Part shown: positions 45,312-55,175 of the stretch, in pieces
Position numbering within the stretch: the stretch's first letter is position 1
Layout: every line of letters starts with the position of its first letter
Notes under the pieces: generated by a model
The model's input: the letters and a program-made list of their open reading frames with translations, nothing else
What the model was told of the DNA's origin: nothing
Databases searched by the model: none
Position numbers and translations under genes: made by a program
Assembly: GCF_042652965.1 (NCBI RefSeq)
Contig: NZ_JBHSHL010000003.1
Coordinates: 124,001 to 188,000, forward strand
Source of the DNA: Filifactor villosus
Lineage (GTDB): Bacteria; Bacillota; Clostridia; Peptostreptococcales; Filifactoraceae
Direction of reading: 5' to 3'
Length of the DNA stretch: 64,000 nucleotides

Positions 45312-46475
45312 ATGAAGTTTGGAGTATTAAAAGACACAAAAGAGGGGGAATACAGAGTCATTGCCACTCCTGCGGAAACAAGTATGATCTTAAGGGACGG
45401 GCACACGGTATACGTCCAGAAGGGAGCGGGAGAAGGATCCGGCTTTAAGGATGAAGACTACCTCAGAGAAGGTGCGATCCTTTTGGAGACAAGAGAAGAG
45501 ATCTATAAAAAATCGGACTTTGTGGCGAAGGTGAAGGAGATTGAGGAAGAAGAGTTTCCCTTGTTAAGACAGGATCAAATCGTGTTTACCTGTATCCATC
45601 CGGCGGCACATCCCCAGGAAGTGCAGGCTCTTCTCAAGAGCGGCTGCATTGCGTTTACCGCAGAAGATTCTCACCGTTACGGCTCTCCGAACTGTGAGGC
45701 CGCAGGAAAACAGGGTGCCTTGATGGGGTTGGAATCTCTGCTTTCCATACATGGAGGCAAGGGAAAATTCGTAAACGGTCTTGGAGGCGCTCCGGGAGTC
45801 AAAGCCTTGGTTCTTGGAGGCGGTACAGTAGGAAGAGCAGCAGTATCGGTACTGCATGCTTTAGGTGCATGGGTGACGGTGATGGATATCAATATCGGAA
45901 CCCTCAGAGAGATAGGAAGACAGTTTAACGAGGAGGTCAATACAGAGATATCGAACCGCTATAATATCGAGAAGATTCTTCCGGAGATTGATGTTGTATA
46001 CAACTGTGTGAAATGGCCTAAGGAATCCAAGGAGTTTTTGATCAGCAGGGAAATGGTGGCATCAATGGAGAAGGGATCTGTCATTGTGGATATCAGCAAC
46101 GATGTCGGAGCAATCGAAACCTTCCGTGAGACGACGCACAATAATCCGAGATATGTTGAGGAAGGTGTTGTACACTACTGTGTAAGCAATATCCCAAGTG
46201 CCATCTCGCAGTCGACTTCCATTGCTTATGCGGCATCGGTACTTCCGCATTTTCGACGTATCATGAACAAAGGTGTTGAACAGGCGTGTATTGAGGACGG
46301 TTTTTTGAGAAGAAGTCTTACTGTGTACAAGGGGAGATTGACACATGAGGAGACGAGTGCGCTCCAAGGTCTTCCTTGGATCAAACCCGAGGACGTCTTG
46401 AAGATCGCTGACTGTGAACTCGATGTTGCACCTCCGGCTACGGGAACGAGGTCAAATCATTTCCTCAAAGAATAG
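45312..46475 (+). CDS. Alanine dehydrogenase/PNT family oxidoreductase
   Basis: 387 residues. ATG with AAGGAGGATGGAAC. N-terminal alanine dehydrogenase/transhydrogenase half opens MKFGVLKDTKEGEYRV; Rossmann motif VLGGGTVGRAAV near 165 with acidic MDIN strand end selecting NAD; VDISNDVGAIETFRETTHNNP near 270 matches the alanine dehydrogenase region. It would oxidise an L-amino acid (alanine or related) to the keto acid plus ammonia. Sequence differs enough from classical Ald that substrate is open. Confidence 0.8.
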   Translation: MKFGVLKDTKEGEYRVIATPAETSMILRDGHTVYVQKGAGEGSGFKDEDYLREGAILLETREEIYKKSDFVAKVKEIEEEEFPLLRQDQIVFTCIHPAAHPQEVQALLKSGCIAFTAEDSHRYGSPNCEAAGKQGALMGLESLLSIHGGKGKFVNGLGGAPGVKALVLGGGTVGRAAVSVLHALGAWVTVMDINIGTLREIGRQFNEEVNTEISNRYNIEKILPEIDVVYNCVKWPKESKEFLISREMVASMEKGSVIVDISNDVGAIETFRETTHNNPRYVEEGVVHYCVSNIPSAISQSTSIAYAASVLPHFRRIMNKGVEQACIEDGFLRRSLTVYKGRLTHEETSALQGLPWIKPEDVLKIADCELDVAPPATGTRSNHFLKE

Positions 46476-46493
46476 GAAGAGGAGGTCTATCTT

Positions 46494-47597
46494 ATGGATG
46501 AAAGGTTTGAGTGCTTATTTTTGAACGAGACAGAGACGATGGAGTGCGGCTCCAAAGATATGAAGCGTTGCATCAAAGTTATGGAAGAGATGTTTGAGTT
46601 GATGGCGAGGGGAGACTATCTCATGGGATCTCCGAATCGCAATGCTCACGGGATCAAGATTTACTTTCCGAAAGAAAGCAGGTTCCCCAATATGCCCTTG
46701 AAAGGACCGGACAGAAGGTTCATGGCTCTGGTAGCCTATCTTGGGGGAAAGTTCAATATCTGCGGAGAAAAGTGGTATGGTTCCAATGTCAAAAACAAGG
46801 ATAAAGGTCTGCCGAGATCGATTTTGACGGTTTTGCTCAACGATGCGGATACCGGAATCGTAAAGGCTCTAATGTCTGCGAACTCTCTTAGTGCAACTCG
46901 TACTGGAGCGGTTGCAGGAGTGGGGGCCAAGCATCTCTCCGACATCTCTGCCAAGACTGTGTCTGCGATAGGCTTGGGCGTGATCGGAAGGACCTGTCTG
47001 GATGCAGCCTTATATGCTCTTGGGACGGTGGAGGAGGTGTACCTCTTTGATATCGACAAGAAGGCTTGCGAGGTCTATGCACAGGAGTTGGAAAAAAGGT
47101 GGGGCATCTCGGTAAAGATAACCGAGGATGTCGAAGAAGCGGTAAGGAAGGGAGATGTCATAAATGTTGCGACATCGGGAGGAGATTCGCCCTACATAAG
47201 ACAAGAATGGATAAGGAGGAGGGCTCTTCTCATCTTTGTGTCGGATGCCAATATCGAAGAGAGTATTATGACATCGTCAAACATCGTTGTGGATAATTGG
47301 AAGATGTATGAAGCCTATGCACAGGAACTTGAGAAGGAAGAAGGGAGTTTCGCCGACAATCTGAGCGGGATTTGCGGCTATCTGATGGACTTGGTGTGGG
47401 AAAAAAAGATACCGAGGTCGGATATCGTGGATATCAGCGAGGTCGTCTGCAATAAGAATAGGAGACACCTTTTTGAGAAGGACAGAACAGTATTCATCAT
47501 GGACGGTATGCCTGTGGAGGATGTGGCTTGGGCTTATGAGGTCTATCAAAATGCATTGGAAAGAAACATCGGGACAAGATTGAATTTTTGGGGATAA
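46494..47597 (+). CDS. Ornithine cyclodeaminase / mu-crystallin family protein
   Basis: 367 residues, 18 bases after the previous stop. Rossmann motif AIGLGVIGRTC near 160, preceded by SANSLSATRTGAVAGVGAKHL as in the family. Members include ornithine cyclodeaminase, ketimine reductases, opine-type enzymes and a group annotated as tyramine oxidase subunit B; I cannot choose. With the dehydrogenase and transporter it probably belongs to catabolism of one amino acid or derivative. Confidence 0.82.
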   Translation: MDERFECLFLNETETMECGSKDMKRCIKVMEEMFELMARGDYLMGSPNRNAHGIKIYFPKESRFPNMPLKGPDRRFMALVAYLGGKFNICGEKWYGSNVKNKDKGLPRSILTVLLNDADTGIVKALMSANSLSATRTGAVAGVGAKHLSDISAKTVSAIGLGVIGRTCLDAALYALGTVEEVYLFDIDKKACEVYAQELEKRWGISVKITEDVEEAVRKGDVINVATSGGDSPYIRQEWIRRRALLIFVSDANIEESIMTSSNIVVDNWKMYEAYAQELEKEEGSFADNLSGICGYLMDLVWEKKIPRSDIVDISEVVCNKNRRHLFEKDRTVFIMDGMPVEDVAWAYEVYQNALERNIGTRLNFWG

Positions 47598-47641
47598 CAT
47601 TGTCAGGATAGACAAACTGTTATTTAGAATAGGAGGATATC

Positions 47642-49006
47642 ATGAGTGCAAAAGATTTTCTACTCGATTTTGCAATAGCATCGTTATTTATTATGGTGGG
47701 GCAGCTTATTCGGGCAAAGGTGAGCTTCGTCCAGAAGTTTTTTGTACCTGCAAGTATGATCGCGGGATTTATGGCCTTGGCTTTTGGAAGACAGGGACTT
47801 AATATCCTGCCTTTCTCCGAAGAGATAGGTTCCTATGCGGGAGTGCTGATCATCGTTATTTTCGCTGCTGTAGGGATTAACGGATTTTCGTTTTCAAAGG
47901 CGGATTTTAAATCCGAGATCAACCGGGTAGGATCGTATTTTTCTTACAAGGTATTGGCCCAAGTAATACAGTTCAGTTTGGCACCTCTGTTTTCTATTGT
48001 AGTAATATCGAAGTTGTTCCCGAAAATCAACTACGGTTTCGGTCTCTTGTTGGCAGCGGGTTTTACGGGAGGACACGGAACTGCCGCTGCAGTGGGATCG
48101 ACCTTTGAAAAACTTGGGGATGTAGAGGCGATGGACATCGCCATGACCTGTGCTACGGTAGGGATTCTGTCAGGGATCTTCGGAGGACTCTTCTTTATCA
48201 AATTGGCGACGAAGAAGGGATGGACGAAGTATATCTCCGGTTTCCAGACGATCTCCGGAGACTTGAAAACGGGTCTGATCCCAAAGCAAAACAGAAAGTC
48301 GATGGGTGCTGAACCTATATCTTCCATGGTCTTGGATCCCTTGGCTTGGCATCTTGCGATCCTTCTGCTGGCATCGGGGGCAGGTATGCTTCTGAACAAT
48401 TGGATCTTTGATGTAACGGGTTTGGATCTGCCAACATATTTGGTTTCCTTCCTGATCGCCATTGCTATGTTCCTAATTTTCAAAAAGGTGGGGGTAAGCG
48501 AGTATATCGATGAGAATGTAGTGAACAGGATCTCAGGAACATCGACGGATTATCTCGTGTTCTTCGGGATTGCTTCGATCAAGATCGCCGTCATTGTAAA
48601 ATATGCAATACCTCTGTTGCTGCTGTTGTTATTCGGTATGATCATTGTGGTCCTGACCTTGATGTTCTTCGGTCCCGCAATGAACAGGGGAAGTTGGTTT
48701 GAACGGTCCATCTTCGTATTCGGATACTCCACGGGAGTCTTTGCCATCGGTTTCATCCTACTTAGGATTGTCGATCCGGAGAACTTGTCCAAGACTTTGA
48801 ACGATACGGCCTTTGCAGCACCGTTTACCACTCCGATCGAGATGTTTGCCTGGTCGATGGGGCCTATGATGCTTTTGAACGGTGCACATTGGAAGTTTAT
48901 CGGAATCTACCTCGTCATTATGGCGGCCTGTGTTATTGTAAATATCGTATTTAAGTGGTGGTGGCTGAAGCTTCCCTTGGACAGACCTGCGGAAGGGGAG
49001 ATATAA
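47642..49006 (+). CDS. GltS-type sodium/glutamate symporter
   Basis: 454 residues, about eleven membrane helices. GGHGTAAAVG near residue 145 is the conserved GltS family motif, and the second half repeats it in weaker form (TTPIEMFAWSMGP region). AATAGGAGGATATC precedes the ATG. Imports glutamate or another amino acid substrate of the two enzymes upstream. Confidence 0.85.
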   Translation: MSAKDFLLDFAIASLFIMVGQLIRAKVSFVQKFFVPASMIAGFMALAFGRQGLNILPFSEEIGSYAGVLIIVIFAAVGINGFSFSKADFKSEINRVGSYFSYKVLAQVIQFSLAPLFSIVVISKLFPKINYGFGLLLAAGFTGGHGTAAAVGSTFEKLGDVEAMDIAMTCATVGILSGIFGGLFFIKLATKKGWTKYISGFQTISGDLKTGLIPKQNRKSMGAEPISSMVLDPLAWHLAILLLASGAGMLLNNWIFDVTGLDLPTYLVSFLIAIAMFLIFKKVGVSEYIDENVVNRISGTSTDYLVFFGIASIKIAVIVKYAIPLLLLLLFGMIIVVLTLMFFGPAMNRGSWFERSIFVFGYSTGVFAIGFILLRIVDPENLSKTLNDTAFAAPFTTPIEMFAWSMGPMMLLNGAHWKFIGIYLVIMAACVIVNIVFKWWWLKLPLDRPAEGEI

Positions 49007-49154
49007 GAGCTTGCTTTTATCTTCATAGTTTGATAGGATTTCTGTATACGGCTTAGGATCGATCTCGAAATACTGTGGAAAACGGCATACTCGGTTGCAA
49101 CATAAGACCATTGCGTTCGCTATCGAATTGGTAGGATGAGAAAAGAGGGAATAC

Positions 49155-50570
49155 ATGGAACTGTGGGGTAAACTTTTTCAGGGCAAGGGATATATCGACG
49201 GCATAACGATAATCAATTTGGAGGGAGAAGTACTGTTTACTGCAAAGTTGAACCGAAAGTTGTCCGGACGTGAGGACTCATACCGCTGGGTCGGAAAAAA
49301 GTTTCTTGACATCTACGAGAATCTGAATCCACAGAACAGTACAATCATTAAGGCGATGGAGCTCGGGATGCCCATCTATATCGAAAATCAGGACATTAAA
49401 GTAAAGGGAGAGGATCAGATCCGTATTTCAGCCCTGTCCATCCCGATAAAAAGTGGCGGTAGGATCGTTGGAGCTATTGATCTGTCTGTGGAAGAAACGC
49501 AGGAGTCTTCATCGAAGAGGGTTGAAAAGATCAATCTGAACTGTGAAGACTTTCCTATCACCGGCTCCGGAAAGTTTCTCGCCCAAAACCGGGCCAACTT
49601 TACCATGGAGGACATTATTGCAAGGGATGAGAGGATGAAACTTGCAAAGGAATACATCCCCGTCGTCGCTTCCTGTGATCTTCCCGTGATGATATACGGA
49701 GAGACCGGAACAGGCAAGGAGGTCTTTGCTCAAGCAATCCATAATGCGAGTATCAGGGAGGATAAGCCGTTTATTGCCCAAAACTGTGCGGCGATTCCGG
49801 ACACCCTTCTTGAAAGTGTTCTGTTCGGAACGTCTAAAGGGGCGTTTACCGGAGCAACGGATAACAAGGGACTGTTGGAATTGGCTGACGGAGGAACGCT
49901 GTTTCTCGATGAGTTGAACTCCATGCCTCTTTATCTTCAGTCCAAACTCTTGCGAGTTGTTCAGGACGGTTGTTTCAGGAGCTTGGGAGATGAGGAGTCA
50001 AAGAGTGTCGATGTCAGGATCATCACCTCGATGAACATAGATCCTCTGAGGGCGATAGAGGAGGGCAGGATAAGGAGGGATATCTATCACAGATTAAGCA
50101 TGATGTCCATTGAGATACCTCCTCTTCGCAAGAGAAAAAAAGATATCGAACACTTTGTAAAGTATTATATCAACAAACACAACAAGACCTTTCAAAAGAA
50201 CATACAGTATATATCGAAGGAGTTGCTCGACAGGCTGAAAGCTTATGATTGGCCGGGAAATGTAAGAGAACTGGAACATATCATCGTCTACGGAATGAGC
50301 GTGGTTCACAAGGACAGCAGTGTCCTGGAGTGGAAGGATGTCGAAGAGAGATTATCCTGTAACTGTTCGACCGAGTCTGTAGATGTTACAGGTGAGATTC
50401 GGATATCTTCTTTGAAGGAGATGGTCGAACAATATGAAAAGCATCTGATATGCCGAGCCTTACGAAAACAGGAATGGAATGTATCGGCAACGGCGAGGTT
50501 GCTCGATGTTCCGAGGCAGACCCTCCAGAGAGAAATGTATAAGTACGATATTTCCGCGGATGAGAGGTGA
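49155..50570 (+). CDS. Sigma-54-dependent Fis-type activator (RocR-like)
   Basis: 471 residues. N-terminal PAS-like sensory region about 1-120; AAA+ domain with Walker A GETGTGKE near 185, the sigma-54 contact loop GAFTGA near 230, Walker B GGTLFLDE near 250 and the WPGNVREL segment near 360; Fis-type helix-turn-helix at the end (NVSATARLLDVPRQTLQREM). It should activate the promoter at 45118. A near-match sigma-54 site upstream of its own gene (49084-49099) has a spacing one base too long. Confidence 0.92.
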   Translation: MELWGKLFQGKGYIDGITIINLEGEVLFTAKLNRKLSGREDSYRWVGKKFLDIYENLNPQNSTIIKAMELGMPIYIENQDIKVKGEDQIRISALSIPIKSGGRIVGAIDLSVEETQESSSKRVEKINLNCEDFPITGSGKFLAQNRANFTMEDIIARDERMKLAKEYIPVVASCDLPVMIYGETGTGKEVFAQAIHNASIREDKPFIAQNCAAIPDTLLESVLFGTSKGAFTGATDNKGLLELADGGTLFLDELNSMPLYLQSKLLRVVQDGCFRSLGDEESKSVDVRIITSMNIDPLRAIEEGRIRRDIYHRLSMMSIEIPPLRKRKKDIEHFVKYYINKHNKTFQKNIQYISKELLDRLKAYDWPGNVRELEHIIVYGMSVVHKDSSVLEWKDVEERLSCNCSTESVDVTGEIRISSLKEMVEQYEKHLICRALRKQEWNVSATARLLDVPRQTLQREMYKYDISADER

Positions 50571-50609
50571 GTTTGTATAAGACGGGAGATATCGCATAGT
50601 AAAAAAGTA

Positions 50610-50662
50610 TAAAACCGCAGATGGATCCGAACCTTAGATCCACTTGCGGTTTTGTTTTTTTT
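50610..50662 (+). terminator. Rho-independent terminator after the activator gene
   Basis: AAAACCGCAGATGGATC and its complement (two mismatches) followed by a G and nine T. Adjoins a family B element. Confidence 0.85.
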
Positions 50663-50808
50663 TAGAACACACCGCATAATTCCAAAAAACAGAAGAAATT
50701 CATTTTGTCTTGGATAAACACATTTCTGAAACTTCTCATTTTAGAAGATTTCTATAAATCGTAAAACAAAAGAAAAGTCATTTTGTGTCTTGGTGCGGTA
50801 CTTTCTTT
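50663..50808 (+). repeat. Family B element
   Basis: AGAACACACCGCATAATTC to TGGTGCGGTACTTTCT. Fills most of the gap between two converging operons. Confidence 0.8.
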
Positions 50809-50876
50809 ATATGGTTTGATTAAAATTTTAAGTTTATACACTTCGTTTGCCTATACATCTCTCTGCTAAGAAACAC

Positions 50877-51611
50877 CTACAGTTGATGGAGGGCATCTTG
50901 GATCAGAGACAAATTGTCTTCTTCATCCGTGCCGAGTCTTACCTCTTTATGCAGGAGTCCGTCCTTCATAAAGACGACACGATCCGCCCTTACAGCGACA
51001 TTGATATCGTGCGTGACCAAGAGGAGGGTCCTTCCTTCGGAGCGGAGACTTGAAAACAGTTCGAGTACCTCCTGTCCGCTCTTGGAGTCCAAGGCTCCCG
51101 TAGGCTCGTCGGCAAAGATGAGTTTGGGGTCGTTGATAAGGGCACGGCAGATGCCCGCTCTTTGCAATTGACCTCCGGAGGCTTGGGAGCTCTTTTTGTC
51201 CGCGAGGTCTTCAATACCTACCCTCCTCATCAGAGTTCTTGCCTTTGAGATAGCTCCCTGCTTGTCCTTCGCATAGAGGGTCGATGGAAGGATAATATTG
51301 TCCAGGATGCTGAGGTTTCGAACCATTTTGGGAAGTTGAAACACAAATCCGAAGGATTCTCGTCGTAGCTTAGAGGCTTTCTCATCAGAGAGTTGCGAAA
51401 TCCTTGTTCCTTCAAATTGGACCTCTCCTTCATCGAAGCGGTCTAAGGTCGACAGGGCGTTGAGAAGGGTGGATTTTCCCGAACCGGATCTTCCCATGAT
51501 ACAGACGAATTCTCCCTCTTTCAGTTCGATATCGATCCCCTTCAGGACCTGCGCTTCAATATCGGAGTTTCGATAGGTTTTTCTTATATTTGTTCCTGTT
51601 AAAATCATCAT
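50877..51611 (-). CDS. ABC transporter ATPase (MacB/LolD type)
   Basis: 244 residues from ATGATG at 51611 (GGAGGATGTATC upstream), with ATGA overlap to the permease stop. Walker A GRSGSGKST, signature ASGGQLQRAG, Walker B LIFADEPTGALD, His in VTHDINV. The close pairing with a FtsX-like permease marks a MacB-type exporter or lipoprotein/antibiotic-resistance module rather than an importer. Confidence 0.92.
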   Translation of the reverse strand: MMILTGTNIRKTYRNSDIEAQVLKGIDIELKEGEFVCIMGRSGSGKSTLLNALSTLDRFDEGEVQFEGTRISQLSDEKASKLRRESFGFVFQLPKMVRNLSILDNIILPSTLYAKDKQGAISKARTLMRRVGIEDLADKKSSQASGGQLQRAGICRALINDPKLIFADEPTGALDSKSGQEVLELFSSLRSEGRTLLLVTHDINVAVRADRVVFMKDGLLHKEVRLGTDEEDNLSLIQDALHQL

Positions 51612-53902
51612 GATACATCCTCCTTTAGAGATTGAGCAATATCGATATGGGTCAGTCCTTTGATTCCGAACCTTACTGCAGCCATTGCCGAAAACAATAG
51701 CACGAGCGGAACAAGAAGGTATGAAAACAGAGGGTCTCTGATAAATTCCACCCCGTGCACTCCGATCATGGACAGGACGGCGGATCCCAGACGATCTCCG
51801 ATACTCCAAGACAGGAGGTTTCCCAGTGTTATTCCCAAAACCAGAACGGTTCCCGTTTTGATCAGGTACTGTCTGCGAAGTTCACGGTCGCTGAAGCCGA
51901 TCGATTTCAAAAGAGCATTTTGTCCGAGGTCCTTGAGGTAGATCATACGGATAAACAGGGTCACAATCAGAAAAATCAGCAGGATGGATGCTGCAAGGGC
52001 GACCTGAGTTATGATTCTGACCATTGAAATCGTGTTGCCGAAAATCTGTTGAAGGTAGGTCTTGGTATCCGAGAACTTTGCAAAGGGGTGGCGGGTACGA
52101 TACCCTTGTATAAATTCATTTGCCGAAACACCTTGTTTCAGTACGATTGGAACAATCAGTCTTATCACCTCCGCATCTTCGGTCTTAAAGTTCGCCTTGG
52201 CGTTCTTTCCGCCGTTGGTGAGATCGGAGAAGATGCCGGAGATAAGGACTTGTTTTTCCTTCCCGTCTACAACAAAGGTCAGGATATTTCCGACTTTTTT
52301 TGACAAGTCGTCCGCCTTTAACTTCGACAGCGATATCTCCTCTTCTCCTATGGGGGCTCTTCCATCGATATACTTGATCGGGAAACGTTCGTGATCTCCG
52401 AAGTCGATCCACATTTTTTCGAGACTTCCCGCTTCGGTTTTGTAGTCGATCCGGCTTCCTCTGAACACTTCGAAGCTTTCGATGTCCTCCTCTCTGCTCA
52501 GTTCTTCAAGAAGGAGGTCGATCTCAGATTCTTTTCCCTTGAGGCCGGAGATGTCGATCCGGATGTCGTAGTTGCCCAGACCCAAGTAGTTGACGAAACT
52601 TTTGTCTGAAATGGTGGAGTACATCGTCATCGGTAGGGTCAGGATAAAGACGGAAAGTACGAATACCGTTGCCATCGTCAAATAGACCTTTTTGCGAGAG
52701 AAGAGGTCGCTGAACGCCAGGTGAAGAGTACGAGGAAGAGCCGAGAGTACCTTTGGAGAAGAACCTTCTTCCTCGATTTCGGATAGGGGACGTTTGAGGC
52801 GGTCGGCAAGCTTGTTCATACTGAAAAGGATAACGGAAAAGACTACCGCTCCGAGAGTCAGGCCGGCAAGGATATCTTTGAGTCCGATCTTTGTCTCTCC
52901 AAAAAACATCTTCATATTCTCAAGCAGGGGGATACGGATAAGGAAGGAGAGAAGAACGCCAAAAATGCTCGCCGTAGCCGCTATAAAAATGTATTTGCCC
53001 AGAAATATATTTTTGATGTCCTTAAGAGGAAGACCGATGGCCTTGAGTACGGCAAGTTCCCTGTAGTCCTCCTCCAAATTTGCCAGGAGGCTGAAACGGA
53101 TGCACAGGAGGCAGATGCCGATGATTAGGATTCCGATGAGTACAAGGGTAAATATGGTAATTCCGTCCGAGAAGGCATTGACGATCTTGAACAGGGAATA
53201 GGTCATAAACGGAGGTCCTTCAGCCTCGAGTTTTTCCTGTGTGTAGGCGGTTTCGATGAGGGAGGAGTTGCTTACATCTCTTAGGCGAAATTCGATGAGG
53301 TATTCCAAGGTGCCCAGTTCTTCGATCTCTCGATAATCTTTCTCGTGGACGATAAATCGTTTGGAGACCGACAGAGAAGAGTTCATTTGAGAATCCCTGA
53401 CGAAACCGGCCACTTTCAGTTTGTGTTTCGCTATGTTTAGGACATCGCCTTCTTTTACAAGCCCCGAGGTTCGGTAGAAAACAGGAACATACACCTCGCC
53501 TTCCTTCGCCTCGATCCGTTCGCCCTTCAGATCCAAAAGGTAGTCAAAGTTGGGACTTTGGACCGAAAAACCGTTGTCGTAGACGGAGTCCTTCAAACTT
53601 TCTTCCTGGAAGGACAGAAGGCTGTTGTCGATGTTCAAAAAGTTGAGGACCTGATAGTCTTCGATCTCAGGATGGGAGTTGACGAAGTCCTGCATACGCA
53701 GTTCATCGAGTTCTCCCGTGTGCATTTGAAGAAGGTGGGGGGTCTTCGCTTCTTCAAATAAACGGTCGATCGAGGTCGCAAGTTGCAGAGCCAACTGTCC
53801 TGCGGCTGAGAGAAAAGCGACCGACAACATAATGAAGAATGCAATATTAAAGATTTGCAAAAGGTTGTGTTTGATGTCATTTTTAAACAGCTTCCAATAC
53901 AT
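51608..53902 (-). CDS. FtsX/MacB-type ABC permease, ten-helix duplicated form
   Basis: 764 residues. Start at 53902 (TTGGAGGAAGACC upstream), inside the 3' end of the MFS gene by 20 bases. N-terminal helix, extracellular domain about 45-235, three helices about 255-375, a central helix near 440 and second extracellular domain about 470-620, then three more helices. This two-FtsX layout is common in bacitracin/antimicrobial-peptide type exporters of Firmicutes. Substrate unknown. Confidence 0.88.
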   Translation of the reverse strand: MYWKLFKNDIKHNLLQIFNIAFFIMLSVAFLSAAGQLALQLATSIDRLFEEAKTPHLLQMHTGELDELRMQDFVNSHPEIEDYQVLNFLNIDNSLLSFQEESLKDSVYDNGFSVQSPNFDYLLDLKGERIEAKEGEVYVPVFYRTSGLVKEGDVLNIAKHKLKVAGFVRDSQMNSSLSVSKRFIVHEKDYREIEELGTLEYLIEFRLRDVSNSSLIETAYTQEKLEAEGPPFMTYSLFKIVNAFSDGITIFTLVLIGILIIGICLLCIRFSLLANLEEDYRELAVLKAIGLPLKDIKNIFLGKYIFIAATASIFGVLLSFLIRIPLLENMKMFFGETKIGLKDILAGLTLGAVVFSVILFSMNKLADRLKRPLSEIEEEGSSPKVLSALPRTLHLAFSDLFSRKKVYLTMATVFVLSVFILTLPMTMYSTISDKSFVNYLGLGNYDIRIDISGLKGKESEIDLLLEELSREEDIESFEVFRGSRIDYKTEAGSLEKMWIDFGDHERFPIKYIDGRAPIGEEEISLSKLKADDLSKKVGNILTFVVDGKEKQVLISGIFSDLTNGGKNAKANFKTEDAEVIRLIVPIVLKQGVSANEFIQGYRTRHPFAKFSDTKTYLQQIFGNTISMVRIITQVALAASILLIFLIVTLFIRMIYLKDLGQNALLKSIGFSDRELRRQYLIKTGTVLVLGITLGNLLSWSIGDRLGSAVLSMIGVHGVEFIRDPLFSYLLVPLVLLFSAMAAVRFGIKGLTHIDIAQSLKEDVS

Positions 53903-55175
53903 GGTCTTCCTCCAATTCTTTGATCTCATGCTTTTGAGAGAGCGTTGCCGCACTTATAGAGAGCAAAACTCCGGCTGAAATGATGAACAAGGCGGCTCCG
54001 CGACCTTCTCCGACCCCGATGAGTTGACCGAGGTTTTTGGAGAGGATGCCTCCTTCCATGAGCAGAGGCTTACCGACGAGGTCGACCAAGACTCCGACAA
54101 CGGCATAGGCGACGATGTAGCCGGCTTGCGAAATGAGGCCGATCAGCCCCCAAACCTTGCCCTGATTTTCCGCCTCAATGTTGGTTCGCACAAGATAGTC
54201 GATGGCGGTGTTGGCAAAGGGAAGGGCCGCAAAGATCAGGAAGCCGAATACGCAAATAAAGATCCTCTCCTCCCTTGCGGAAAAACCGACCATACAAACA
54301 CCGATAAAGAAGAGGGAGATACCCAAGATACGGGAGAAACCTTTGTCTAGCCTTATGGTGCTTAAGAACAGACCTCCTGCCAACATCCCGCAGGCGGAAA
54401 AGGTTGTCGAAAATCCCAAGAAACTTTCGTCTGCAAAGGCCAGGATCATCGGTGTCATAAGGGTTTGAATCGTTCCCAGACAGAAGGATACCAGGATGCC
54501 GAACAAAACGAGGAGGAGGATTCCTTTTTTATCACAGATCAGTCTCAAGCCTGTGCGAAACTCCTCTTTAAAGCAAGGAGGGCTGATCTTTCTTGTCGTC
54601 TTCATTTCCCGTCTGACGAAGTGGGTGATCGGCAGGGTGAGGAGGACGGTCATAAGATCCAGGATGAGGATCGTGCGGATTCCCCAAAGGCTTAGAACAA
54701 GGCCTGCGAGGACCGGCGAAAGGAGGTAGCGGGCACTTGAGACCAGCTGCATCATTCCGCTCGCCTTCGAATACTCTTCCTTCTCCAAGAGGTCGGAGAC
54801 CGTTGCCCGAAAGGCGGGCTCGACCAGGGAGGAAAAGGCGGAGCTTACGGCAACTCCTACTGTAATCCCGAAAATCAGAGCACTTCCCTCCAAAATGCTG
54901 ACCGAGGTCAAAACGATCAGTACACCCGTCATCGAAAGGCCGTCCCCCGCCATCATAAGGAGTCTGCGGTCATAGCGATCCGCCAAGACTCCGGAGACGG
55001 GAGCGAGCAAAAGTCCGGGCAAAAAACCTGCGAGTAGGAGCAGACCCGCCATACTGCTGAGGAGTGTTTTTTTGTAGATGTAAACTCCGAGGGCAAAGGA
55101 GGTCATCCCCGAACCTGTCGCGGATACCAGACCTGCGAAACACAGGAGGAGAAATTTTTTATAACTTCGACTCAT
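53883..55175 (-). CDS. MFS efflux transporter
   Basis: 430 residues from ATG at 55175 with GGTGAGG upstream; overlaps the regulator's stop by 17 bases. Twelve helices, loop 2-3 motif ADRYDRRLLMM near 68, which is the MFS motif A region. It resembles the macrolide/EntS-like exporters. Co-transcribed with the TetR regulator and ABC genes. Confidence 0.88.
   Translation of the reverse strand: MSRSYKKFLLLCFAGLVSATGSGMTSFALGVYIYKKTLLSSMAGLLLLAGFLPGLLLAPVSGVLADRYDRRLLMMAGDGLSMTGVLIVLTSVSILEGSALIFGITVGVAVSSAFSSLVEPAFRATVSDLLEKEEYSKASGMMQLVSSARYLLSPVLAGLVLSLWGIRTILILDLMTVLLTLPITHFVRREMKTTRKISPPCFKEEFRTGLRLICDKKGILLLVLFGILVSFCLGTIQTLMTPMILAFADESFLGFSTTFSACGMLAGGLFLSTIRLDKGFSRILGISLFFIGVCMVGFSAREERIFICVFGFLIFAALPFANTAIDYLVRTNIEAENQGKVWGLIGLISQAGYIVAYAVVGVLVDLVGKPLLMEGGILSKNLGQLIGVGEGRGAALFIISAGVLLSISAATLSQKHEIKELEEDHVLEAV

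Noticed and set aside
49084..49099. Second sigma-54 promoter (CGGCAT...TTGC) before the activator gene
   Set aside because: The GG to GC spacing is eleven, one base too long for normal function.
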